Assembly: GCA_032622095.1 (NCBI GenBank)
Contig: CP136066.1
Span: forward strand, 98,229,319 to 98,293,318
Length of the DNA stretch: 64,000 nt
Source of the DNA: Siphonodentalium dalli
Lineage: Eukaryota; Mollusca; Scaphopoda; Gadilida; Siphonodentaliidae
Direction of reading: 5' to 3'
The translations under genes were made by a program, and so were the position numbers. Shown here one piece after another: positions 34,248 to 45,167 of the stretch. The notes under the pieces are model-generated. The model was not told the origin of the DNA, ran no database searches, and was given only the letters and a program-made list of their open reading frames with translations. Each line of letters begins with the position of its first letter. The stretch's first letter is position 1.

Positions 34248-35494
34248 AGGCACTCAATCCGATTCGATGTTCCCCATATAATCAGATTCAAACAACAACA
34301 ATTTTTTTAGAAGTAAATTTGATTTTTGAGACAGTAGATATTGTTTTTTTGTTTTCGTTTTTTTATTGGGTGGAATTAGAACCCCGGCCCATGACGGCGA
34401 GCGCGCCTTGCGACTCAAAGTCCGACGTCAATGCCACACGGCAACCGAAGCAACCCCCAAAAAGGAAACTCAAATGGACGCTGTATTCTGATGTCGCACT
34501 TAGGACACTATGTGCACATTTTAAGGTATCTATAGTATATATATATATATAGGAGATATAGCACAGTACCTATGTTATATATATTGCCTCCGAAACATGC
34601 CGAGCCGAGCTGGGCCTTAGAACATGATTGGGACTATACAACACACCAGGTGCCTATTTTTAGAAGCAAATTTGATTTTTGAGACAGTGCAAATTGTTTA
34701 TTTTTTATTTTTTATTTTTTTATTGGGTGGGATTCGAACCCCGGCCCATGACGGCGAGCGCGCCTTGCGACTCAAAGTCCGACGCCAATATCACACGGCC
34801 ACCGAAACAACCCCAAAACAGGAAGCTCAAATGGCCGCTGTATTCTGACGTCGCACTGAGGACACTATATGCACATTTTAAGGTCTCTATAGTATATATA
34901 TATAGGAGATATAGCACAGTAGCTATGTTATATTTATTGCCTCCGAAACATGCCGAGCCGGGGTTCGAATCCCACCCAATCCAAAAAAAATAAAATTGCC
35001 CTGTCTCAAATATCAAATTTGCTTCTAAAAATAGGCACCTGGTGTGTTGTATAGTCCCAAGCATGTTCTAAGGGCCAGCTCGGCTCGGCGTGTTTTGGAG
35101 GCAATACATATAACATAGCTACTGTGCTATATCTCCTATATATACAACTGTTTTTAAATGCCGCTTCAGTTATCAGAATCGATTAATTGCACAAAAAATA
35201 TGCTAACCACAGTCAACTATAGTATAAAATTGCTCAAACCCTGATATTTATCAACATTTTGTTGAACGAAATTTTGCCGGCTTGTCAAATATCTGACAAA
35301 AATACCACTTGATTTTAGAGTTATCCATCTTCATCCGCAATTTGGTCAGAGAAACGCTTGTCGTCGACTGTTTACTGGGCCACTTAAAAATACAAATAAT
35401 AGATTCCAAACATCGATATCTGATCACTCTGGGCTTTGATGAGTGGTTTCCTCGACTCGAATCAAATATGTTTTACCCCCGAAGCCAACGATTA
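34248..35494 (+). mobile_element. Family E element split by a SINE cluster
   Basis: 34248-34308 matches the end of the element at 13749-14185 (caatccgattcgatgttccc, then attcaaacaacaacaa). The match resumes at about 35150 (tttaaatgccgcttcagtta) and continues to about 35494 in the reverse orientation of that copy. The intervening 34309-35149 is unrelated and SINE-like, so this is a nested insertion. The right end of the host element is degraded. Confidence 0.7.
34309..35149 (-). mobile_element. Cluster of tRNA-derived SINE copies
   Basis: Two head-to-tail units on the - strand each contain the tRNA-like head. Read in reverse it has ccgtgtgatattggcgtcgg (A-box side), cgcctt-side stems and a B box ggttcgaatccc (complement at about 34727-34740; an altered version at 34371-34385). 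A third B box lies on the + strand at 34967-34978. Bodies share caaatttgcttctaaaaata, ggcacctggtgtgttgtata and gctatatctcctatatata. The arrangement looks like two direct copies followed by an inverted partial copy. Confidence 0.7.
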
Positions 35495-35572
35495 AGTGCC
35501 GACAAATACCAAAAATAACCACAAAAGTTTTATTCCCAAAATTTGGATAAACATATATGGATAATAAAAATG

Positions 35573-35702
35573 TCATTATACAATGTTGTGTACAGTGTGT
35601 GTTTTTCTTGTACTCGTCCAGGTTGTGGTGAAAAGTAACATTGGACTCGACACTGGACGAGTACAAGAAAAACACATATTGTACACAACATTGTATAATA
35701 AC
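35573..35702. repeat. Foldback hairpin with 47-nt arms
   Basis: Arms around ttatacaatgttgtgtaca and tttttcttgtactcgtcca are inverse repeats with about two mismatches, around a loop of roughly 35 nt. Miniature-element-like, no coding sequence. Confidence 0.8.
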
Positions 35703-36470
35703 TTTATATTATTGCATATCTAAACCGGCCGATGTAGTAGTATCCCTACTTGCGTAGACGAAACTCACTATTAGCCCCACTGTCCAATGTGCTAATATGA
35801 ACGACAAAAATATCCCTAAGAATTTCACTAGAATTCCAACCAATAAAATGTGTGTTTTATGCCATTATGGCAAAGGTAATGTACGATCTGATAATAGTTT
35901 TGGCACCACATGAGCCGGTGACCCACCCCCCCCCCCCCCACCGAATTATGGGACCACAATTTTCTTGAGGCGGAACTATGATCGGTTTCCTGAGACTCGA
36001 CAGCGCATGGCTAATAGTTCCCAGTGAGATTTTCGCTTTGCATGATCATTTTATTATACACCTCGTTTTTAATAATCTGTATTGAGTCGTTCAATTGATG
36101 ATACTTGTTGTTACACATAGACTACGCACATACCGTGGTGACGTAGTGAACTAAATATAATCGCAACTGCGAGTTTGTGAAGCCTCTCTGTTCCCAAACG
36201 TATCGTTGTATTTACTCCCTAACCTAACAATGATATACGTTACCAGGGGATGCCTGTTAAACGTTAGAACGTGGCAACGTTAACAAGGTTTGTAGCCTGA
36301 CATTCTCTCTTGCTTTATCTGCGCTAACATTGTTATTTAATAAATAGGGGCTCACAAAACCAATGCTTTATTTTCATTATTGTATTGACCTAGAAATTTA
36401 TTTATCAACATACCTGCATGTTCTCCCAAAATGCAGCACATTATCTGCTTATAATAAAACGTGTTTTAGG
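35703..36470. other. Intronic region, poly(C) tract
   Basis: Contains a C14 run at 35926-35939 and otherwise unremarkable sequence without a supported gene. Confidence 0.5.
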
Positions 36471-36562
36471 TGCTTAGAATTGACTCATTTTGAGTCGATA
36501 ATGTGCTGGAGATTAAAGTTTTTTAGTCACATTATCGACCCACAATGAGACGACTCTAAGCA
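36471..36562. repeat. Imperfect hairpin
   Basis: tgcttagaattgactcattt followed by gagtcgataatgtg is the imperfect inverse of cacattatcgacccacaatg and agacgactctaagca. The cagcacattatc arm also occurs once more just upstream (36433-36445). Confidence 0.65.
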
Positions 36563-37110
36563 GATTATATGCGGACTATGAAACAAATAAGCCAACTCAC
36601 GACTGATCAGGCGTACACTCTTTAACATGTGTCTTCATTGTGGCATCATAAAACAAAATGACGGGTAAGAGTTCATTTCATGTATCTGTTTATTTCAGAA
36701 ATAAATAATCACATTAATACTTTTTCACATTATATGTCAATTATGTGCGTATTTCCGTATGTTTAGCAGACATGCACGTTATACCGTAGAACTGAAGTTT
36801 CTCATAAACACTTCCACCGACTCACCCGGCTAGGTTTAGTTTCATATTGTTCCAGAAATGTGTTTCCTCGTGGTGTCCATCTGTATACAATGACCGTTAC
36901 TTTGTAAATGGATGTGACCGGCAATTAAATAACTGTCTCAGTTATTTAGAATTATTGTTATTTTTTGTTAACAATGTTAGCGCTGTTAAACCAATGGCAG
37001 CGGATTTCGAGCTAAACAAATAAAATATTGTTAGCCGCGGCACAGAATAACTATCAACATATTTCCACTGGGTAGGTGGCATATAACATGGTAATTGTCT
37101 TTCATTGCAG

Positions 37111-37138
37111 GGAATCTTTACCCACAACAAGTGTGTAG
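37111..37138 (+). CDS. Candidate 28-nt micro-exon of the EGF gene
   Basis: A strong acceptor (gtctttcattgcag) and a strong donor (gtgtgtag|gtgagtaa) bracket 28 nt that read GIFTHNKCV plus one base. It enters in phase 0, as exon 1 leaves, and exits in phase 1, as the EGF exon requires, with the split codon becoming Asp. A linker exon with length 3n+1 is needed between those two exons and this is the best one seen. Support is splice-signal strength and phase only. No homology was available. Confidence 0.4.
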
Positions 37139-37227
37139 GTGAGTAATACTACTATATTAACACTAATGTGATGCCAATCCACTATTGATAAGTAGTGGTA
37201 TCTAGACTGACTCACTTCCGACTCGTA

Positions 37228-37550
37228 TTCACCAACATGGTTTATATTGGATTATACCTGGTTTATATAGGACCACACTGTGTTTTATATGACTATACCG
37301 GTTTTATATATTATTATACCAGGTTTATAAATAGTATTATATCGGGCTTATATAGCTAATGCCGGGTGAGATAGGACCATACTAGGTTGATATATGAGTA
37401 TTACATGGTTTGCATATGATTATACTGGGTTTATGTGGGATACATCCGGGTCTATGTATGATTATAATGGGCTTTTGTATGATTATACCAGTTTTACCAA
37501 ATGTTATGCCTATACCAGTTTTATATATGATTTTAGCAGGATCACACGTC
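37228..37550. repeat. Minisatellite, about 20-bp unit
   Basis: Degenerate tandem units of the type tatgattataccgggttta repeat about 14 times, starting about 90 bp after the micro-exon. Open frames on both strands here (37382-37672, 37410-37640) reflect the repeat and are not genes. Confidence 0.8.
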
Positions 37551-37888
37551 GTTGCCCGTGTTAAAGTGATGCGAAACCCTCTGGAAATTTTGTGGGAATA
37601 TAGAATAGTCTTACTCAAAATTGTACACATATTCTCATAAATTGTATTTCCAAATGACATCACAACAGTCATTCTTATGCATGTAGTATAAGAAGTGGCT
37701 CACCTTGTCGGAGTTATTGTCATTTGCTTTTATTGCGATTAATTCGTACCACCAATGAGGAAGTATTTATTTACAACTGTGCGGACTTCAGACGTTATCA
37801 TTTTTAAATTGTACAATCGACTTGGTTTGGAATTTATGTTTGTTTGTTTTTTCAAAATGTTTTATTGGGATCAAAACATGAGCAGAAT

Positions 37889-38066
37889 GGTAAATATAGA
37901 GAGTAATCAATTGGTTCCGAGAATTACGTTAAATAATTCACGAGAGGCGAGAGACATCGGTAAGAAACAAGTGCGCGTTAGCGCATAAGTTTCTTACCTA
38001 AACGTCTCTCGCCTCTCGGAATTATTTAAAGTAATTCTCGGAACTAATTGGTTACTCTATTTATTA
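37889..38066. repeat. Foldback hairpin, about 78-nt arms
   Basis: gtaatcaattggttccgaga and attcacgagaggcgagagac recur in inverse form on the right. The loop region contains the self-complementary gcgcgttagcgc. No coding sequence. Confidence 0.8.
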
Positions 38067-38199
38067 CACTTCTGCATCAATTTGGTTCGCCAAATATGAT
38101 TAAGACACACACAATTAATTGATGAAAGTCCCGATGTGAAGAAATATTAACATGCGAAATTTCAGTCATGATCAGTAAGCAACGTAATGTCAATGATGT

Positions 38200-38262
38200 A
38201 ACGAGAAATGGCATAATTCTCTGGTGACATAATTCACTGGTGGCATAATTCACTGGTGACGT
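38200..38262. repeat. Short tandem repeat, about 20 bp x 3
   Basis: (g)gcataattcactggtga occurs three times with small changes just left of the Ty3/gypsy remnant. Confidence 0.75.
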
Positions 38263-38289
38263 TACCATTTTTAATTAACGGCGTTTTCA

Positions 38290-38974
38290 ATGGAAATCGC
38301 ACAAAGGAGTGTAATACATAATTTTAATGCTTTATTCTATGTATCTGTTCAAAAGGTCCTTGTATATCGGCACTTATGGTCGCAAAAGGAAATGGTGGTC
38401 TATCCATATCCTGTATTGGAGCTTTTTTCTGTGATAAATTTCCCATCTTATAAATCGTACAAGCTTCACAATAATTATGGATAGATATTTGGTCAATAAT
38501 ATTTAATTTTTGCAGTTGCAAAAGTTTTAACTGCTGAAAAATGGCAGACTAGGTTGTGGTGTTGTTTGAGTCGAATATTTGCGGGAATAAATAGACGTAT
38601 ATCTGGATCTTCATCGTGATTACGGATTAAATAAAGAACATCATTTGTTACAATATATTTATGGGCTCTTTGTTTCGGCGTTTGTGAAATAAAATTTTTG
38701 AACGATATCAATAGCTACCATGTAATTTGCTTGCTCTGCTTTGATGTCAAAACCCTCCAATTGAATGGATTCCTGTTATTGATGTAGAATTTTTGCATAT
38801 TGTTTTCCGACATACCAGTATTTTCACCACCAGCAGGTCTTGATATATAATCTGCAAATATATTATCTTTGCGGGTAAGTGAATCATCTGTGGTTTATAT
38901 GTATATGTACATACAGCCCACCGCGTGACGTTTTTTATTATCCATAGGAACAGATAACATGTTTGTTGACACTT
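38290..38974 (-). pseudogene. Ty3/gypsy remnant: RNase H end and integrase start
   Basis: Reading leftward, the - strand gives an RNase H-type end (FADYISRPAGG), then a frame 38711-38493 with LIRNHDEDPDIRLFIP and a His-rich stretch, then 38521-38324 with HNYCEACTIYKMG, the Cys-x2-Cys half of the integrase HHCC zinc finger, and ISADIQGPFE, the first catalytic Asp of the integrase core. Frames are broken and the element stops soon after this Asp, so the rest of the integrase and the LTR are missing. It continues rightward at 42837 across an inserted transposon. Confidence 0.75.
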
Positions 38975-39404
38975 TGGCCGGATTCGTCATCTCCGGTTTA
39001 AACCTCCGAGTTTAAACCTGGTTTAAATCTACATTGGTGGTCCAGCCAAACCGGGTCTAAGGGGGGAGTTTTTGTCGTTCAGTTGCCAGCTAATTGACAA
39101 ATCGATTCGGTGATAAGAGCATGCAGTCAATCTACCCTCTCACCAATCGAACAAAAAGACAGACCGATATAATGGTTATTGAAATGCCATAAATTATCGC
39201 GAATGCGTGCACGCTCATTGGATTTACTCATTGAAAAACAAGAATCACTGATGGACCATTAATCCGATCTCATTCTGGGTTTAATTCTATCTAAAGGACA
39301 TGTCTCTCATCACGATTTCCACGTGCTGGTCATCACTTTGTGATAGATTTTCTGCAAGATGCTTTACCCGCAAACTCGAAAATTTGGTGTACTTACATGT
39401 ATAT

Positions 39405-39740
39405 CGGTGGTTAGTCGGTGATAAATCGGGGTTAGTAAGCTCGGTGGTTAGTCGGTGATAAATCGGTGTTAGTAGGCCCCGGTGGTTAGTCGGTGATAAA
39501 TCGGGGTTAGTAGGCCTCGGTGTTTTAGTATGTGATAAATCAGGGTTAGTAGTCCCCGGTGGTTAGTCGGTGATAAATCGGGGTTAGTAGGCCCCGGAGT
39601 TTTAGTATGTGATACATCAGGGTTAGTAGGCCCCGGTGGTTAGTCGGTGATAAATCTGTGTTAGTAGGCCCCGGTGCTTTAGTCAGTGATAAATCGGGGT
39701 TAATAGGCCCCGGTGGTTAGTCGCTGATAAATCGAGGTTA
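39405..39740. repeat. Minisatellite, about 38-bp unit x 8-9
   Basis: Units of ggtggttagtcggtgataaa plus tcggggttagtaggcccc repeat with substitutions. It is followed by a short (TA)n at about 39746-39765. Confidence 0.9.
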
Positions 39741-39769
39741 GTGCATATATATATATATATATATGTATA

Positions 39770-41195
39770 TATTAAAGGGTATAGGAGCTGTCTATCTGGA
39801 TGTAAGTTTGTCTGTTCGCAACTTTTCCCCATACCCATTGACTGATCTCAACCAAATTAGGTTGGTGACTCGGGACAACCAGACGGATGGTATAACGGCG
39901 TTCGGTTTAAAAAAATGTTTATTTGAAAATAAGAGAAATTAAAACAAAATTGAAAAAATGTGCTGTTAAATTGAGTAAGATATCACATTTTAAATTGAAA
40001 TAAATTTGTGTGCGTTTTAAATTTAATTAAAATCATTTTCAAATTAAAAAGTTCAAATGATCAAAATGTGTGCAAAGGTGTCACATGTTCCTATCGCACA
40101 GATGGGCCGCAATCCCCTGACGCTGAATAAAGGCTCCATAATCGAGTCAATCCTGGACCAAGAGGTTTGTTACCCTCCTCCCTATTTTCCACACTTCTGA
40201 TTGGCCCATTTCCTGCCACGTGACAAATCACATTGTTATCCTTCATTCCATTTCCCTCTCTTCTGATTGGCTGAGAGTGCGTCACAATGGCGGGCCGCAA
40301 ATCACTTATTGCCCTCGAGGGTAACATTTTCTCAGTTATTGACCGCTCAGCTGTTATCAGTAAACATAGAACTATGAAGAACTCAACGTGCAGAGATTCT
40401 CTCACTGCTCTCTAATAATTTCCGAAAACACTGTTTTTATAAACCCCACTGTTTCATAACAACCGCGAACTGTGGTGTTTGCTAATTTGCATCATGTGTG
40501 TTTTTATTTGCAATTAAAGCACGCTATGTATAAATGGTGTTATCATGGACATAAATCCGTTATAATGTGTAATGTTCCTATTGGACCTTTTTATATCAAT
40601 AATAAATACCGTGGGACAAATAGATAAGCCTTATTATGCAGTTGGTATGTGCTGCAGACAATTACACATACGATGTGGATACGTTACAAATACGTTTATG
40701 TATAAGCTCTAAAGATCAAATAGCCACTCTTTACTGTTTATCAATTGACTATTTATTTTCGGCAATACATTCCTCAGACTTCAGAAGAATACCCTTATGT
40801 TGCGTAACAATCTGTAACATATGTCAATTTATTTTTTCACAACTACAACGTGTTAGTTTCACATTTTAGCGATCTGGAAATTAACACGTCTGCCTGCGTC
40901 TTTACGCTCATTTGAAACGAAACCGAACATTTCGCTGCATGGCTACTCAACTTCGAAATTGCTTTACTCCTCTTTCCGTTAACCGATTCCCACCATGCGG
41001 CCAGCAAACTGCGCAAATGATGGGTCTGTTAATTGATCCAGATTATGAATGTTGTATTTTCTAAATAGCGAGGATTCCAACATAAAATTAACTTTCCGAA
41101 CTGGATTAAAGAGTATATGCGCGCATTTATGTCTGCTATTAAGGAGGTTCGTGTGTACTCCTTTGTCAGATAACAAAACAGTTGTCGCTCTTTTT
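39770..41195. other. Element interior without supported gene
   Basis: AT-rich interior of the 3.85-kb element. Open frames of up to 104 codons on both strands lack motifs. The block containing ctgtggtgtttgctaatttgc (about 40470) recurs at about 41492, so part of the interior is duplicated. Confidence 0.45.
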
Positions 41196-41199
41196 TTCG

Positions 41200-41303
41200 T
41201 GAGACACGGGATTTGTTGCCGCTCTCGACCTTTAATGTCACCCTCGGGCCGCCATCGGGTGACATTCCAGGTCTCGAGCGGGCGACAAATCCCCGTGTCT
41301 CAC
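41200..41303. repeat. Imperfect long hairpin
   Basis: gagacacgggatttgt and the following gccgctctcgacct are the near-inverse of aggtctcgagcgggcgacaa and atccccgtgtctc. A diverged relative is the palindrome at 41738-41810; both follow the motif ataacaaaacagttgt. Confidence 0.8.
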
Positions 41304-41737
41304 TCAATCGCGGGCGACAACTGTATACTGTCGCCCGCTAAGCCGGGATACATTGTATTTGTCGCCCGCCTGATGTTATAATGCAAGAATATCTCCAAAC
41401 ACACACTGCAGTAACTCATCTATTTTACATCACTATAATGTACTAAAATCATAGATCTTATATACCCCACGGATTCGCAAATCGCACCAGTTGTGGTGTT
41501 TGCTAATTTGCATATATTTAGTGAACACTAATATTGATCGTAAATAAACGCTGATTATCAAACGCTTATCGGCTTGACTATCGTTTATGGAACAGAGCGA
41601 TAAGTAGTTACTTAAAATATACATAATCGGGAAAGAAAGCACTCGTGACTCAGTGCAACATCGTGCGTGTGGATGGCAATGATTTTTTTCTGTGGTATAA
41701 TCGGATAACAAAACAGTTGTTGCCCTTCTTCTCCAGC

Positions 41738-41810
41738 GACATCGAGATTTGTCACCCGCTCGAGAACGGAATGACATTCCGTTCTCGAGCGGGTGACAAA
41801 TCTCAATGTC
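41738..41810. repeat. 73-bp palindrome with a one-base centre
   Basis: Two 36-nt arms (gacatcgagatttgtcaccc onward) are inverse copies with one mismatch, centred on A41774. Such a structure can extrude as a cruciform. Confidence 0.9.
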
Positions 41811-42836
41811 TCCCTCGACATCGGGAAACAACTGTATAATGTCACCAGAAGTGGCATCTGTACTGCTCGAAGTGGGCAACCATCAGGGACAGCTCTTAAT
41901 AAAGAAATATATTACATGCGTTGCTTTTTTCAACGTCATAATTTTTCCGTCATACATAAGTGGAATATTAAGGGAATTTATGGGCGTAGCCAGAGTTGAG
42001 CTTTGTGGTATGATCTGTATCAAAATAAGTGATCAAATTTGATCCATATAGCAATATAATTTTAGGATCGCAAACTATGTGTGTAGCATATCTGGTCATG
42101 CAGTAGCATCGTTTCGGTATCAGTATTAAAACGTTGAACCCATGAACTGAATTCGTAGAAAACACCAGTATTTGTGATTGCCAGAAGCCAAATAAAAAGG
42201 CGCAAGATAGTTGTAAAACTCATATTGGAGGAACATGTCCATATCTGAGCAAAGCTCGCGTGCGAATGAATCAACTGTGACATGATAACACCAGTCGGCA
42301 GTCGCCACTTAGACACGCCCTCACTCGAGATTATTTACAGCTCCACCCCTTTTATCTGATTGTTTGACAATTCTAAACCGTGATCGATAAAAGACGGATT
42401 CGTCATCTCAGGTTTAGCCTCGGTAAGACTTGTTTAGCTGGACAGTCGAATTATATGGTTTAGTTGCCGATTTAAGCTTATAAAACGCAAAAAAAAATAT
42501 CGAAATTGACAAAAACTTATCCCCACACACTTTATAGGTGTGAGTACTTCTTGCAGATATATTTCCAAAAATCTATGCTCACTGTGGTAATTATTGATGT
42601 TCGCAATTAATAGAACGCGACGGTCCGCATTAGTAGAGAACAATTAATTATCTCGACGATACAGAGACACTACAGCCAAACCGTTGGTCCATCTGGACCA
42701 GGTTTCAACCAGATACGCCGAATACGTCACTTATACCTGTGGTATCGGGTTTAAAACACAGAGTTAGCTGTCAGATGGCGGTTTAGACCTAGATGTTTAC
42801 TTAGACCAGGTTTAAACCTGATATGACAAATCTGGC

Positions 42837-43960
42837 ATTTACGATCAGTTTTTTGCCAGTAGTCGGGATCCACTAATGTAAAATTGCAATTATTTATTGC
42901 CCAATAAATGGCAAAACTTTCGTTCTCCAATGTACTCCATGAATGAATTTGAGTTTTATTCAGCCATGCTGAAATAAAATGTATTGGATGTTACATAGTA
43001 GATCTTAATATACATGGGTCACCTGGGTCAGGCGACTGTGAAATTAATGCCGCAATAGCTCTAGCGTCAGTATACATTATAAAGGGTTTGTTTTTATCTG
43101 GATATTCAAGATATTTCGCTTCCGTTAAAGCATTTTGTTATTTCTTAAATGCCTTAGCACACTGATCCGTCCATACATATTATGTGTTTTTCTTTGTTAA
43201 TTCTACCAACGGTTCACATATTTCGCTGAATTTAGGAATTAATTTCCTGAACCATAAGAATAATTATATGACATTTCTGGATTCAGATTAGTTGGCGGCT
43301 TTAAAATTTGAATTGCTTTCAATTTATTTGCATCTGGTCTAACCCCATGTTGATCAACGATATGTCCTAAATATGAACATCCATCTTGAAGAAACAACAT
43401 TTTCTTTAACTTTATAATTATATTAAACTTCCTATGTCTATCAAATACCTCTTGAATAAGCCGTAACTGAGAAAGCCTGCCGACTGAATATAAAATAAAA
43501 TCATTAACATAAGCTCGACATCCGTTTACTCCCTCTAACACGTGATTCATGAGTTGAAGAAATGCACTGGAACTCCCAATAGCTCCAAAACATGCTCTAT
43601 TAAACGAAAACTGTCATCGGAAACAAGTAATAGTGGCTTTACTTCTATCTGCGTGGTGAATAGGAATACATTATTGTATGTGGAAAACAATCGATATCTG
43701 TTGGATATTTCTCTAATTGGTCGAGTGGAAAAAATGTTGGTTTGATAATAGCGTTCAACCGACGTATATCTGCTTATTCTGCTCTAAATCTATTTATGCA
43801 ACATCTTCCAAGGAAAAGCCCATTCATTGCTTGGCGCCGGCGAAATTATCACTATTATTTCGTATTAATGGTATTAAATCAGTCCTAAATGTATCTGGTA
43901 TACTTGTAGTTCTTCTAGATTAATCTCTTCTGGTGATACATGTTTTATTATGATCAGGTG
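42837..43960 (-). pseudogene. Ty3/gypsy remnant: reverse transcriptase and RNase H
   Basis: The frame 43550-43239 begins HVLEGVNGCRAYVNDFILYS, where YVND stands at the YxDD catalytic site, so the second Asp is kept and the first has become Asn. It continues to LGHIVDQHGVRPD and ILKPPTN, the usual end of the Ty3 polymerase. Upstream, in shifted frames, are DIRRLNAIIKPTFFPL and a degraded palm. Downstream (43239-42837) are WTDQCAKAF and FIMYTDARA, an RNase H Asp, with an in-frame stop between them, then an RNase H-like WSTLENESFAIYWAI. The altered YxDD, stops and frameshifts mark it as dead. Confidence 0.8.
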
Positions 43961-44177
43961 TATCCACGCATTGTAGTGCGTCTACTTTTGTCACGATGCA
44001 CCCACGTCGTAAATTAAAATGGTTATCTTTACAATTGTTAACAAGCACTGGAATTATTTTACTCTGTTTACTAACAGTTGAATATTCAGCTGTTAAACCT
44101 GGTTCGTTACCAATAAAACCTGTGTCTATTGGCTGAATTTGTACAGAATGCGTAGCAAATAATTTATTTCCAACTTG

Positions 44178-44468
44178 CTATGTCGATATGTCGATATCCG
44201 GAACACATGTCACTGTATTACCATTAATTTGCATTAGTTGACGATCAAAATACAATCTGGCGCCATTGGCACTGAGAAAATCTCTTCCAATTAATAAAGG
44301 TCGATGCACATTAGAACAAACATAGAATATTTGTGATATCCTTAATTTATTAATTTGGACATTTAATATTATGTAACCATTAATGGTCAAGGCATCGCCA
44401 CTTGCGTGTGTCACATTTATCTGTGTCTGTAGCATTTGTGGTTTGTATTTTAAATTGTTATACAATTT
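44178..44468 (-). pseudogene. Ty3/gypsy remnant: retropepsin-like protease body
   Basis: The - strand frame contains INVTHASGDALTINGYIIL and later RPLLIGRDFLSANGARLYFD, the flap-side and IGRDFL/IG(R/M)D motif of retrotransposon aspartic proteases. The catalytic-Asp segment that should precede it lies in the tandem 51-bp repeats immediately upstream, in a neighbouring frame. Confidence 0.75.
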
Positions 44469-44775
44469 TAACATAAAACAAACTAATGTCTGCATCACTG
44501 TCCAGTATGGCACGATATTTAACATAAAACAAACTAATGTCTGCATCACTGTCCAGTATGGCATGATATTTAACATAACACAAACTAATGTCTGCATCAC
44601 TGTCCAGTATGGCACGATATTTAACATAAAACAAACTAATGTCTGCACCACTGTCCAGTATGGCACGATATTCAACATAAAACAAACTAATGTCTGCATC
44701 ACTGATCAGTATGGCACGATATTTAACATAAAACAAACTAATGTCTGCATCACTGTCCAGTATGGTACGATATTT
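44469..44775 (-). repeat. Six in-frame 51-bp repeats of the protease active-site segment
   Basis: Six tandem copies of a 51-bp (17-codon) unit encode YRAILDSDADISLFYVK-type peptides on the - strand. The parent motif LDSGADIS is the catalytic D-S/T-G-A of retropepsins. Only one copy keeps Gly (DSGAD); the others read DSDAD, and one of these has ILISDAD. Since 51 is a multiple of 3, the frame stays open through all copies (frame 44865-44458). Confidence 0.9.
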
Positions 44776-45167
44776 TGTGCCTATTGCAATTAATATGGAC
44801 GATGACACTTGTGTATTTATGCCTTTCATAAGTTTCATGTTATTTTCATATTCAGGAATTGACAACTTTGACTTATTCTTGTCCTGGTGCTGTATTATCT
44901 TTTGCGTTTGTTTCTGATTGTAAGGTTAATGCGTATCTAATAGAGCTGTTGTTTTTACCGATCTGTCGAATCTATTTTGAGCTTTATACAGTAACATATG
45001 ACAAATCGGTGTTTGAACAGTAGTTGTGCCATATCTATTTGTTTTATTCTAACATAATCCGTTCCCATTTTTACTCTGTGCATAGATATATTTTATGATG
45101 GAGCGTTATTGTGCTTATTACTATTTCTTTTCACACTATTCAGATGGTCCTCTCTGAGTGGATTTTG

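Larger units (their letters stand above)
38979..42832. mobile_element. 3.85-kb terminal-inverted-repeat element inside the Ty3/gypsy remnant
   Basis: The left end CGGATTCGTCATCTCCGG and the reverse complement of the right end GATTTGTCATATCAGG share most bases, followed on both sides by tttaaacct. TGGC flanks both ends (38975-38978, 42833-42836), a candidate 4-bp target duplication whose removal joins RNase H-coding sequence. A further copy of the terminus at about 42397 suggests a smaller related element nested at the right. No transposase or other recognisable protein is present. The element carries a minisatellite and two large hairpins. Confidence 0.65.

Noticed and set aside
40091-40405. 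104-codon - strand open frame inside the 3.85-kb element as a transposase
   Set aside because: No catalytic or DNA-binding motif; composition not protein-like.
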